A stretch of 64,000 nt of DNA from WTGU01 sp965242855 (GTDB lineage Bacteria; Pseudomonadota; Alphaproteobacteria; UBA828), in the NCBI GenBank assembly GCA_965242855.1, contig OZ251509.1, forward strand, positions 806,001 to 870,000, written 5' to 3'. The position numbers were made by a program, and so were the translations under genes. Shown here piece by piece: positions 36,626 through 44,685 of the stretch (the stretch's first letter is position 1; each line of letters starts with the position of its first letter). Below the pieces are notes generated by a model that saw only the letters and a list, made by a program, of their open reading frames with translations, searched no databases and had not been told where the DNA came from.

Positions 36626-37324
36626 ATGCCTGACTATTACATTAGAGTATCGGATCAAGCGCTGGAGGATATGGTTCTCGCCGCGAGCGAGGCATATATA
36701 CTGGGGCCCGGGAGAAAAAAGGAGGAGAGACAGAAAGGAAGAATAGAAACTTATGGACACCTATGGGGCAATCGTCGCGAAGGCGATAATGGTCATTCAC
36801 ACATTTTAGTAGACAGATTCAGTGTGAGTTTATCAGCTTGGGGAACTAGAGAGGGTATTCGCCCACACCCAGAAGCTATTTGTCTGAAGAACCAAATTAT
36901 CATGCGTTGGTCTCCTCATTTGTGTTTTCTCGGAGATTTTCATACTCATCCCTACGTAGATCGTGATGAAGTAAATGAGTGCAAGGGATGGGATTTTTCT
37001 GACCAAGACATAGATGATTTTCTTGGGCATGATTCCCTTTCCCTTTGGAAGCTATCTGAACCTTATCCGCCAATTATGGCGGTTATGGCGATCGCTAAAG
37101 TGGGGAAAGTCCACAGGTCGGCGGGTGAGTGGAAGGAAAACAATTTATGGATGTTCAATGTCGCCGAGTATCGTTTTTGGCTGTCCATTGGCGTAGGTGA
37201 AATTAGCAAGAGGAAGAGGAAAAAATCGTTCTCAACTTCTGGCGTATATCTTGACCTTGACCCTCGATTCGTCAACGAGTCTGGGGATAGGTTGGTGAAG
37301 AAGACAAACGGAGAAGACGAGTGA
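36626..37324 (+). CDS. JAB/MPN (JAMM) domain metalloprotease-like protein in an AT-rich insertion
   Basis: This 232-residue protein shows a full JAMM zinc site. E41 is in IETYGHLWGN, H106 and H108 are in GDFHTHP, and S125 and D128 are in FSDQD. The loop between HxHP and SxxD is about nine residues longer than usual. In bacteria, JAB proteins remove or process ubiquitin-like conjugates (CBASS Cap3, Bil systems), or cut cysteine-biosynthesis carrier proteins. No E1, E2, ubiquitin-like or nucleotidyltransferase gene is adjacent. The gene is markedly AT-rich (about 45% GC by eye), unlike both neighbours. Its stop overlaps the GTG start of the next gene (GTGA), which looks like translational coupling to an otherwise unrelated host gene. 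Confidence 0.78.
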   Translation: MPDYYIRVSDQALEDMVLAASEAYILGPGRKKEERQKGRIETYGHLWGNRREGDNGHSHILVDRFSVSLSAWGTREGIRPHPEAICLKNQIIMRWSPHLCFLGDFHTHPYVDRDEVNECKGWDFSDQDIDDFLGHDSLSLWKLSEPYPPIMAVMAIAKVGKVHRSAGEWKENNLWMFNVAEYRFWLSIGVGEISKRKRKKSFSTSGVYLDLDPRFVNESGDRLVKKTNGEDE

Positions 37325-38247
37325 GCAAGGTCATCATCACCTGCGCGGTCACGGGCTCCATCCACACGCCCACCATGTCGCCGCACCTGCCGCTGACGCC
37401 CGACGAGATCGCCGCGGACGGCGTGGCCGCGGCGGAGGCCGGCGCGTCGATCCTGCACCTGCACGCGCGCAACCCGGAGGACGGCAGCCCGACGCCGGAC
37501 CCGGACGTCTTCATGCAGTTCCTGCCGCGCATCAAGCAGCAGTCGGACGCGGTGATCAACATCACCACCGGCGGCGGCATGGGCATGAGCCTCGACGAGC
37601 GCCTCGCCGCGCCCCGGCGCGCCAGCCCGGAAATGACCTCGCTCAACATGGGCTCCATGAATTTCGGCATCTACCCGATGCTGGAGCGCTACGAGTCGTT
37701 CAAATACGACTGGGAGCGGAAGCACCTCGAAGGCAGCCGGGATTTCATCTTCCGCAACACCTTCAAGGACATCGAATACATCATGAAGGAGCTCGGCGAG
37801 GGCCACGGCGTCAAGTTCGAGTTCGAGTGCTACGACGTGGGCCACCTCTACAATCTGGCCCATTTCGTCGATCGCGGCCTGGTGAAGCCGCCGCTCTTCG
37901 TCCAGACCATCTTCGGCATTCTCGGCGGCATCGGGGCGGACCACGAGAACCTGATGCACATGCGCCGGATCGCGAACAAGCTGTTCGGCGCCGACTACCG
38001 CTGGTCGATCCTGGCCGCCGGCAAGCACCAGATGAGCTTCGTCACCATGGGCGCGATGATGGGCGGCAACGTCCGCGTCGGCCTGGAGGACAGCCTCTAC
38101 CTCGCCAGGGGCGAACTCGCCAGGTCCAACGCCGATCAGGTCGCCAAGGTACGGCGGATCGTCGAAGACCTCTCCCTCGAAGTCGCGACCCCGGCCGAGG
38201 CCCGCGCGATGCTCGGCCTCAAGGGCGGCGACCAGGTCGCCTTCTGA
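37321..38247 (+). CDS. BKACE family beta-keto acid cleavage enzyme
   Basis: This 308-residue TIM-barrel enzyme belongs to the 3-keto-5-aminohexanoate cleavage family, which splits a beta-keto acid with acetyl-CoA to give acetoacetate and a CoA ester. N-terminal VIITCAVTGS, the zinc pair in ILHLHARNPEDG (H46, H48), and MEF-type FGILGGIGA with SILAAGKHQ support this. The start GTG at 37321 overlaps the JAB stop; no alternative start gives the intact first strand. Substrate varies widely across the family. In normal context it would follow the tartrate dehydratase gene directly. Confidence 0.88.
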   Translation: MSKVIITCAVTGSIHTPTMSPHLPLTPDEIAADGVAAAEAGASILHLHARNPEDGSPTPDPDVFMQFLPRIKQQSDAVINITTGGGMGMSLDERLAAPRRASPEMTSLNMGSMNFGIYPMLERYESFKYDWERKHLEGSRDFIFRNTFKDIEYIMKELGEGHGVKFEFECYDVGHLYNLAHFVDRGLVKPPLFVQTIFGILGGIGADHENLMHMRRIANKLFGADYRWSILAAGKHQMSFVTMGAMMGGNVRVGLEDSLYLARGELARSNADQVAKVRRIVEDLSLEVATPAEARAMLGLKGGDQVAF

Positions 38248-38265
38248 ACCCTTGCCGCGCCGGCG

Positions 38266-38751
38266 CTAGAATCGCTGCGCGCGGAAGGGGCGGTGGCAGC
38301 CGCCGCAGCCGGCGCCGACGTCGCCGAAGGCGGCTTGCAGGCTGGCGAGGTCCTTCCCCGCCGCCTCGACCATCGTCTCCAGCGCGGCGGTGAGCGCCGC
38401 CGCCTTCTCCTCCACCTGCGGATAGGTGGACCAGATCTCGGGCTTGGCCCGGGTCTTGCCCGCCAGCGCCGGATTGTCGTTGCCGGAGCCCGGCGGCCAC
38501 AGCGCCGCGCCGTCCATCGTCGAGAGCGCGAGCAGGTTCCCGGCGATCCCGCTCGCCCGCGCCGGGTCGTACTCCGCGTCCCCCTTCGCGATGGCGGCGA
38601 GCTGGCTCATGAAGAAGCCGTTGAGCTGCATATGCGCGATCCGCGCCTTGACCGCGCCTGCGAAACGCTCGTCAGCCGCCACCACGTTGGCGCCCGCGAA
38701 CGCGGCCAGCGCCAGCGCCGCGAAACCGGAAATCCAAGCGAGCCTGATCAT
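38266..38751 (-). CDS. Cytochrome c' (class II c-type cytochrome)
   Basis: This 161-residue periplasmic haem protein has a signal peptide of about 26 residues (MIRLAWISGFAALALAAFAGANVVAAD). The mature part is a helical bundle, with the haem site CGGCHRPFR near the C-terminus, the class II arrangement. Class II cytochromes c' bind NO and other gases and can protect the respiratory chain. The gene converges on the BKACE gene with 18 bases between stops. No cytochrome partner is adjacent. Confidence 0.87.
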   Translation of the reverse strand: MIRLAWISGFAALALAAFAGANVVAADERFAGAVKARIAHMQLNGFFMSQLAAIAKGDAEYDPARASGIAGNLLALSTMDGAALWPPGSGNDNPALAGKTRAKPEIWSTYPQVEEKAAALTAALETMVEAAGKDLASLQAAFGDVGAGCGGCHRPFRAQRF

Positions 38752-38952
38752 GTCCCTCTCCCCTCCCGACCGCGTGTCACGCCGCGAGTCGGAACCCTAC
38801 CCCCGGCAGCGCCCCGCCGCCAGACGCCTCGGCTGTGCGGATCCCGCAGTCGATGCGGCCGAACCGAGGGCGGTGGGGCAAGGCGCCCCGACCGCCGTCG
38901 ACGGTTCGGCCGTCGACAAAAATCTCACCTCGATCCGCACGGGGGCGTGACT

Positions 38953-39348
38953 CTATTCGTCAGCAGACCTATAGAAGACATTAGCTAGCTCCGGGCAACG
39001 CGAGACGAGGTCGACGAGCTTTCCCAAGCTTATGTCGTTTTCGGAAGAGGGGGCCCACTCCTCCTTCTCGCTATGCCAGCGGAAACACGACCGGTGGTTT
39101 TCGTCCCGGCATATATCGACCACACCGTTCTTACTCCCCACTCGATACTCTCTACCGTCGAGCTGGATAATTTCCGAGGATTCCTTTTCCGAGGAATCAT
39201 CGCCCTCGTTTTCCGAATCGTCGGAATCGTCACCGCCGTCGGGCATCATCTCCATGGCCACGGCAGTCAACAGATCGACTTGGTCGGGTTCGAGTTGCTC
39301 CGCGACCTCGGCCAGTGACGAAATCTTCTTCTTGAGCTTCTTCACCAT
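38953..39348 (-). CDS. Small acidic protein of unknown function
   Basis: I do not recognise this 131-residue protein. It has a basic start (MVKKLKKKISSL), a short helical region, then an Asp/Glu/Ser-rich stretch at about residues 37-61 (DGGDDSDDSENEGDDSSE), and a C-terminal domain with YRVGSKNGVVDICRDE and CFRWH. The acidic middle resembles charged linkers or DNA-mimic segments, but nothing ties it to a family. It is AT-richer than its neighbours and has its own strong ribosome site and plausible promoter, so it appears to be an independent, acquired gene. Confidence 0.6.
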   Translation of the reverse strand: MVKKLKKKISSLAEVAEQLEPDQVDLLTAVAMEMMPDGGDDSDDSENEGDDSSEKESSEIIQLDGREYRVGSKNGVVDICRDENHRSCFRWHSEKEEWAPSSENDISLGKLVDLVSRCPELANVFYRSADE

Positions 39349-39351
39349 TTT

Positions 39352-39360
39352 CCCCTCCTT
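39352..39360 (-). promoter_or_regulatory. Strong Shine-Dalgarno for the acidic protein
   Basis: On the minus strand the bases read AAGGAGGGG, three bases from AAA-ATG at 39348. It is an almost perfect ribosome-binding site and settles the start of the acidic protein. Confidence 0.75.
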
Positions 39361-39395
39361 AGGGGTGTTTCCAAGTCGTACAACAAGGTAACATG

Positions 39396-39434
39396 GTAGC
39401 TTTACACCGCTACTCTACCTAGTAGCCTTTACAC
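39396..39434. repeat. Two near-identical 12-13 bp direct repeats, possible operator
   Basis: gtagctttacac (39396-39407) recurs as gtagcctttacac (39422-39434), 26 bases start to start. The second copy touches the proposed -10 box of the acidic gene. Spacing of 26 bases is compatible with binding of a regulator on one DNA face with slight twist. Confidence 0.55.
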
Positions 39435-39459
39435 TATATCTTATCGGGATCCGAATCAA
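39433..39459 (-). promoter_or_regulatory. Proposed sigma-70-like promoter of the acidic gene
   Basis: Read on the minus strand, TATAGT at 39433-39438 fits a -10 box and TTGATT at 39454-39459 fits a weak -35 box, with a 15-base spacer (short of the ideal 17). The region is far more AT-rich than its surroundings. The leader would be about 80 bases long and contains the direct repeats. Confidence 0.4.
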
Positions 39460-39581
39460 ACACTTTCTCGCCCGGATGCGAGCCTGTAGAGACCCGTGCA
39501 CCCGAGGCGCCCCGGCGGCCTCCTTGGATTCCGCCTGCGCGGGCGGCAAGATGGGGCGAAAGGCGCAGGGAGAGGCCGCGC

Positions 39582-41702
39582 ATGGCCGGAGAGGACGGAG
39601 GCCGCTACGTCGTCGCGACCGACGTGGGCGGCACCTGTACGGATGCGGTGGTGTTCGCGCCCGGTGCGCCGGTGCGCCTCGGCAAGGCGCTGTCCACGCC
39701 GCCCGACTTCGCCGAGGGCGTCATGGCCGCCGTCCGCAAGGCCGCAGACGGCATGGGGATGGAGATGGGCGCGTTGCTCGCGCGCACCAGGCTCTTCGTG
39801 CACGGCTCGACGGTGGTCGACAACACGCTGCTGACGCGCACCGGCGCCCGGACGGGGCTGCTCGCCACCGCGGGTTTCGAGGACACCCTGCTGGTCACGC
39901 GCGGCGCCTACGGCCGCTGGGCGGGCCTCAGCGAGGACGGCATCAAGCATCCGGTGGCGACCGACCGCGCGCCGCCGCTGGTGCCGGGCGCGCGGATACG
40001 GGGCGTGCCCGAGCGCGTGGACTACAAGGGCGCCGTGCTGCGCCCGCTGGACGAAGAGGCGGCGCGCGAGGCGATCCGCGCGCTGGTGGAGGGCGCCGGC
40101 GTCGAGGCGATCGCCGTCGCCTTCCTCTGGTCCTTCTACAATCCCGCCCACGAGGAGCGGGTCCGCGACCTGATCCGGGACATCGCGCCCGAGGTCTACG
40201 TCACGCTGTCCAGCGCGATCGCCCCCGTGCCGGGCGAATACGAGCGGACCTCCACCGCCGCGATCAACGCCTATGCCGGGCGCATCGCCCGCGATTACGT
40301 CACCGGCCTGCGGGCGCTGCTGCGCAAGGAAGGCTATGACGGGCCGCTCCTGGTCATGCAGGGCTATGGCGGTCTGCTGCCGGCCGAGGAGGCCGCGGAG
40401 CGGGCCATCGGGATGCTCGAATGCGGGCCGGCCGCCGGCGTCATCGGCAGCCGTCATCTCGGGCGGCTCATGGGGGACGACGACATCATCGCCTGCGACA
40501 TGGGGGGCACCACCTTCAAGGTCGGCGTGATCCGGGGCGGCGCGTTCGACTACGCCCGCGAGCCGATGGTGGACCGCTACCACTACGTCGCGCCGAAGAT
40601 CGAGGTGGCGTCCATCGGCGCCGGCGGCGGCAGCGTCGTCGCGCTGGATCCCGGCACCGGCGTGCCGCGCGTCGGGCCGGCCAGCGCCGGCGCCCGGCCG
40701 GGCCCGGTCTGCTACGGCCTGGGCGGCGCCGAACCCACGCTCACCGACGTCATGCTGCTCGTCGGATACATGGACCCGGGCACTTTCCTCGGCGGTTCCG
40801 TCGCCCTCGACGCCGAGGCGGCGCGCCGGGTCTTCGCCGCGAAGATCGCCGGGCCGCTCGGCCTGGCCGTCGAGGAGGCGGCGATCGGCATCTACCGCAT
40901 CGCCGCGGCGCAGATCACGGATCTCGTCCACGGGATCACCGTCGAGCGCGGCCTCGACCCCCGCGACTTCGTGCTGCACGCCTTCGGCGGCACCTGCGGC
41001 CTCGTCTGCGGCGTGTTCGGCGCCGAGCTCGGCGTGCGCAGGATCGTGATCCCCTATACGGCTTCGGTGAACGCCGCCTTCGGCTTGGTCTCGGCGGACG
41101 TCGTCCACGAATACAGCGTCACCAAGGCGCTGCCGGCGCCGAGCCCGGCCCGCGAGATCGACGCGATCTACGCGCCGATGGCGGCCCGCGCCCGCGCGCA
41201 GCTCGCGGCCGAAGGCTTCGCCGAGGGCGATGTCCGCCTGGAGCGGTCGATCGACCTGCGCTACGGGCGGCAGGTGCACGAGGTGACGACGCCGGTGCGC
41301 GGCGAGGGGCCGATGGACGACGCCTCCGTCGCGCGCCTGACGGCCGACTTCGAGGCGCTCTACGAGCGCAAGTTCGGCGCGGGCTCCGCCTACCGCGCCG
41401 CCGGCATGGAAATGACGATGTTCCGCCTGACCGCGCGCGGGCCGATGGAGCGGCCGCGGCTCGAAGCCGCTCCCCTCGCCGCCGAGGACCCGGCGCCCGC
41501 GCGGCTCGGCCGGCGGGACATCTTCGTCGAGGCCGCAGGCGGCCTCGCGCCGGCGGAGATCTACGATTTCGACCGGCTGGCGCCGGGCAACGTCGTCGCC
41601 GGGCCGGCGGTCATCCACTCGCCGATCACCACCATCGTCCTCCAGGACGGCCAGTCCGGCCGCATGGACGCATACCGCAACATCGTCATGGAACTCGCGT
41701 GA
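39582..41702 (+). CDS. hyuA: Hydantoinase/oxoprolinase A subunit (HyuA-type ATPase)
   Basis: This 706-residue ATP-binding subunit has the sugar-kinase-like phosphate loop VATDVGGTCTDAVVF (residues 11-25), a second DMGGTTFKVGVIRGG, and the HyuA signatures GGGSVVALD, GPASAGARPGPVCYGLGG and TLTDVMLLVGYMDP. The family phosphorylates the substrate amide or ketone before hydrolysis or carboxylation. It starts an operon with hyuB (8 bases later), a zinc-ribbon subunit and a cysteine hydrolase. This is the only HyuA in the window and the candidate partner for all three HyuB proteins. Confidence 0.9.
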   Translation: MAGEDGGRYVVATDVGGTCTDAVVFAPGAPVRLGKALSTPPDFAEGVMAAVRKAADGMGMEMGALLARTRLFVHGSTVVDNTLLTRTGARTGLLATAGFEDTLLVTRGAYGRWAGLSEDGIKHPVATDRAPPLVPGARIRGVPERVDYKGAVLRPLDEEAAREAIRALVEGAGVEAIAVAFLWSFYNPAHEERVRDLIRDIAPEVYVTLSSAIAPVPGEYERTSTAAINAYAGRIARDYVTGLRALLRKEGYDGPLLVMQGYGGLLPAEEAAERAIGMLECGPAAGVIGSRHLGRLMGDDDIIACDMGGTTFKVGVIRGGAFDYAREPMVDRYHYVAPKIEVASIGAGGGSVVALDPGTGVPRVGPASAGARPGPVCYGLGGAEPTLTDVMLLVGYMDPGTFLGGSVALDAEAARRVFAAKIAGPLGLAVEEAAIGIYRIAAAQITDLVHGITVERGLDPRDFVLHAFGGTCGLVCGVFGAELGVRRIVIPYTASVNAAFGLVSADVVHEYSVTKALPAPSPAREIDAIYAPMAARARAQLAAEGFAEGDVRLERSIDLRYGRQVHEVTTPVRGEGPMDDASVARLTADFEALYERKFGAGSAYRAAGMEMTMFRLTARGPMERPRLEAAPLAAEDPAPARLGRRDIFVEAAGGLAPAEIYDFDRLAPGNVVAGPAVIHSPITTIVLQDGQSGRMDAYRNIVMELA

Positions 41703-41710
41703 GGCGCGCC

Positions 41711-43537
41711 ATGGACCCGATCACCTTCTCCATCGTCCGCCATCGCCTGTTCCGCGTCATCGACGAGGCGGTCATCACCCTGAAGCACGTCTCGGGCAGC
41801 GCGATCACCAACGAAGGCCATGACCTCATGGTCTCCCTCTATCGCGCGGACGGCTCGCTGCTGATGGGCGGCGTCGGCTTCCTGCACCACCTGACCAGCG
41901 CGGCGGAGGCGTGCAAGGCCGTCATCCGGCGTTTCGAAGGCGACATCGGCGAGGGGGACGTCTTCCTCACCAACTGCCCCTACACGGCGGCTCTCCACAC
42001 CTCGGACATCTACCTCGTCGCGCCGATCCATCACGGCGGCAGGCTGGTCGCGTGGAGCGCCTGCTTCGTCCACGTCTACGACATCGGCGCCATGGTGCCC
42101 GGCGGCTTCAGCCCGGATTCGCGCGACATCTTCACCGAAGGCTTCAGCTCGCCCGGGATCAGGCTGGTCGAAGGCGGGCGGATCTGCCGCGACGTCATGG
42201 ACACCGTGCTCAACATGGTGCGCGCGCCGGAGATGGTGGCCCTCGACCTCTCCTCCATGATCGCGGCCAACAACGTGGCGCGGGAGCGCATGATCGCTCT
42301 GATCGACAAATACGGCCGCGCGCCGGTGGACCGCGCCTGCGCCATGCTGGTCGATCAGTCCGAGACGCTGTTCCGCGCCCGCCTCCGCGAACTGCCCGAC
42401 GGGCGCTGGGAATCGCGCCAGTATTTCGACGTCGAGGGCGAGACCTACCGCGTGCTGCTGGCGATGACGAAGGAAGGCGATTCGCTCACCTTCGATTTCA
42501 CCGGCTCCAGCCCGCAGTCGCGCTACGGCATCAACTGCACCTATTGGGCGTCGTGGGGCGGGTTCTTCGCGCCGCTCTTCCCGCTGCTCTGCTACGACAT
42601 CGTCTGGAACGACGGCGTCATCAGGCCGGTCTCGATGATCGCGCCGGAAGGGACGATCGTGAACTGCGCGCGCCCGGCGCCGGTCTCGCTCGCCACCGTC
42701 GGCGCGATCCAGTCGGTCAACAACGCCGCCTGCACCTGCATCTCCAAGATGCTGTCGGCGAGCGAGACATACGCCGGCGAGGCCACCGCCGTCTGGCACG
42801 GCAGCCACTTCGCGATCTTCCTGTTCGGCCTCAACCAGCGCCGCCAGGAGGCGATCGGCATTCTGACCGAGACCTTCGGCGGCGCCGGCGGCGCGCGCGG
42901 CCGCGCCGACGGCATCGACGTCGGCGGCGAGATTCCCAACCCCATCGGCCGCATGGCCAACGTCGAGACGACCGAGGCGGCGTTTCCGGTGCGCTACCTG
43001 TTCCGCCGCGCGCGGCCGGATACCGGCGGCCCCGGCCGCTACCGCGGCGGCAACGGGGTCGAATTCGCCCTGGCGCCCCACGACGCGCCCGAGGGCGGCA
43101 TCGATTACGTCGTCTCCGGCAAGGGCACCGAGTTCTCGATGAGCGAAGGCCTTGGCGGCGGCTATGCCGGCGCGCCCTGCGCCTTCCGCCGGGTGCGCAA
43201 CGGCGAGACGGTGCGGGCCGGGGCGAACGTCGCGCCGCACCCTCTCTCGCTGGAAGAGATGACGGGTGAGAAGGAGGCGGTCTCCTGGGGCGTCTTCCCA
43301 CTCCGGGGAGAGGACGCGCTCTACGTCCGCTCCGACGGCGGCGGCGGCCTGGGCGACCCGCTCGCCCGCCCGCCCGAGCGGGTGCGCGCGGACGTCGAGG
43401 CCGGGGCGGTGTCCGCGGCGGTGGCGGCCGGGGTTTACGGAGTCGTGCTGGCGGACGGCGCGGTCGATGCGCCCGCCACCGAGGCCCGCCGCCGCTCCCT
43501 GCGCGCGGCGCGGCTGGCGCCGGCGGCGGGCGAATGA
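41711..43537 (+). CDS. hyuB: Hydantoinase B/oxoprolinase B subunit, divergent active-site block
   Basis: The product has 608 residues and is paired with the HyuA upstream. Regions common to the family are conserved (LTFDFTGSSPQSRYGINCT, GGGGLGDPLARPP, TGGPGRYRGGNGVEF). The usual NDPYxGGxH block reads NCPYTAALHTSDI, lacking the Asp and the Gly pair seen in the other two HyuBs here. FVHVYDIGAMVPGG replaces the DVGG form. This suggests a distinct substrate class rather than a pseudogene, because the frame is intact and the rest is well conserved. Its stop overlaps the next gene (ATGA). Confidence 0.88.
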   Translation: MDPITFSIVRHRLFRVIDEAVITLKHVSGSAITNEGHDLMVSLYRADGSLLMGGVGFLHHLTSAAEACKAVIRRFEGDIGEGDVFLTNCPYTAALHTSDIYLVAPIHHGGRLVAWSACFVHVYDIGAMVPGGFSPDSRDIFTEGFSSPGIRLVEGGRICRDVMDTVLNMVRAPEMVALDLSSMIAANNVARERMIALIDKYGRAPVDRACAMLVDQSETLFRARLRELPDGRWESRQYFDVEGETYRVLLAMTKEGDSLTFDFTGSSPQSRYGINCTYWASWGGFFAPLFPLLCYDIVWNDGVIRPVSMIAPEGTIVNCARPAPVSLATVGAIQSVNNAACTCISKMLSASETYAGEATAVWHGSHFAIFLFGLNQRRQEAIGILTETFGGAGGARGRADGIDVGGEIPNPIGRMANVETTEAAFPVRYLFRRARPDTGGPGRYRGGNGVEFALAPHDAPEGGIDYVVSGKGTEFSMSEGLGGGYAGAPCAFRRVRNGETVRAGANVAPHPLSLEEMTGEKEAVSWGVFPLRGEDALYVRSDGGGGLGDPLARPPERVRADVEAGAVSAAVAAGVYGVVLADGAVDAPATEARRRSLRAARLAPAAGE

Positions 43538-43809
43538 GCGGGACGCGCATATCGGCCACCCTGGTGGTCGACGGCGCGGGCGATGTCGCCTGCATGGCCT
43601 GCGGCCACGCGCTGGGGCCGGCGGGCGCGCCGTGGAAGGAGGCGGCGCGGCTTGACGAAACCCCCATGCGGGGCGCCGCCGGCGACGCCTACACCAATGC
43701 CGACCGCGTGTTGCTGCGCCGCTTCTTCTGCCCGGGCTGCGGCGCCCTCCTGGACACCGAATCGGCCTTGCCGGGCGATCCCTTCCTGAACGACGTCGTC
43801 CGCCCATAG
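43534..43809 (+). CDS. Acetone carboxylase gamma-like zinc-ribbon subunit
   Basis: This 91-residue protein has two CxxC knuckles (C20/C23 in ACMACGH and C66/C69 in FCPGCGA) that likely bind one zinc, and the tail DPFLNDVV. The small third subunit of acetone and acetophenone carboxylases has this form and follows HyuA/HyuB-like subunits. The ATGA overlap with hyuB makes co-translation likely, so the complex here is probably a three-component ATP-dependent carboxylase or amidohydrolase. It lies two bases before the cysteine hydrolase. Confidence 0.75.
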   Translation: MSGTRISATLVVDGAGDVACMACGHALGPAGAPWKEAARLDETPMRGAAGDAYTNADRVLLRRFFCPGCGALLDTESALPGDPFLNDVVRP

Positions 43810-43811
43810 AC

Positions 43812-44498
43812 ATGCACGACATCGCTATCCGCCCGGAAATCATCGAGCGCGTCATGCGGCGGCGCGGGCGGGTGCATCTGTTCGAGCGCCTCGATCCGGC
43901 GAAGACCGCCGCCGTTCATATCGACATGCAGGTCACCTTCCTGGCGCCCGGAGCGCCGGTCGAGGTGCCGGCGGCGCGCGCGATCGTGCCCGCCATCAAC
44001 CGCCTCAACGCCGACCTCCGGGCGCGCGGGGTTGCGATCTTCTGGGTCGCCCACGCCAACGCCGGCGCGGGGGGCAAGTCCGACTGGCCCGGCTTCTTCG
44101 ACCATTTCGTCGCGGACGAGGCGCGGGCGCGCACCGTCGCCGGGCTGGCGCCGGGCGCCGAGGGCCAGAAGCTCTGGCCGGCGCTTGAGGTCGCGGACGG
44201 CGACGAGGTGCTGTTCAAGAACCGCTACAGCGCGCTCATCCCCGGCTCCTCGCCGCTGGAGGGGATGCTGCGCGCCCGCGGCATCGAGGCGCTCCTGATC
44301 GGCGGGACCAAGACCGACGTCTGCTGCGAATCCACCGCGCGCGACGCCATGATGCTCGACTTCAAGACGGTCATGATCGCCGACTGCTGCGCCGCCCTCT
44401 CGGACGAAGAGCACCGCGACGCCCTCGAAACCATCATCCAGCAATTCGGCGACGTGATGACGGCCGCCGAGGTACTCGCCGCGCTCACTCCCCGTTAG
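43812..44498 (+). CDS. Cysteine hydrolase, isochorismatase family
   Basis: This 228-residue enzyme has the catalytic triad of the family: D38 in HIDMQVTF, K136 in LFKNRYSALIPG and C171 in TKTDVCCESTARDA. Relatives hydrolyse carbamoyl or amide groups (N-carbamoylsarcosine amidohydrolase, ureidoacrylate hydrolase, nicotinamidase) or isochorismate. As last gene of the hyuA-hyuB-zinc ribbon operon it would fit removal of a carbamoyl group after ring opening. That is inference from position. Confidence 0.85.
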   Translation: MHDIAIRPEIIERVMRRRGRVHLFERLDPAKTAAVHIDMQVTFLAPGAPVEVPAARAIVPAINRLNADLRARGVAIFWVAHANAGAGGKSDWPGFFDHFVADEARARTVAGLAPGAEGQKLWPALEVADGDEVLFKNRYSALIPGSSPLEGMLRARGIEALLIGGTKTDVCCESTARDAMMLDFKTVMIADCCAALSDEEHRDALETIIQQFGDVMTAAEVLAALTPR

Positions 44499-44554
44499 CC
44501 CGCATTTCTCGCGCCGTTTTGCCGCAAGCGCTCAATACCTGTCCCTCGATCTTA

Positions 44555-44640
44555 CCGGACGCCGTGCGGAGTGCCGTCCGGCGCCGTCGCCTTTCCGCGC
44601 TCCTGCGCGGGCGGGCCGCGGAAGCGGCATTGATGCCGCT
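44555..44640. other. Hairpin-rich intergenic region before the subtilase gene
   Basis: ccggacg (44555-44561) pairs with cgtccgg (44575-44581), and agcggcat (44623-44630) pairs with atgccgct (44633-44640) around a two-base spacer. The first could be a weak terminator for the upstream operon (ctttccgc follows, not a full T-run). The second may shape the leader of the subtilase mRNA. Confidence 0.45.
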
Positions 44641-44685
44641 GCCGGCCTTGATTGCGCTCTGCCGGTGCGGATTGTAGGAAGGGGT

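Noticed and set aside
38869..38896. GC-rich hairpin (ggcggtggggc with gccccgaccgcc)
   Set aside because: It could terminate the acidic gene, but no T-run follows on the minus strand and the stem has a bulge, so I do not call a terminator.
42031..42130. Degenerate HyuB block as a pseudogene sign
   Set aside because: The frame is open, the rest of the protein is conserved, and the changed block looks like a coherent subfamily pattern, so it is treated as functional divergence.
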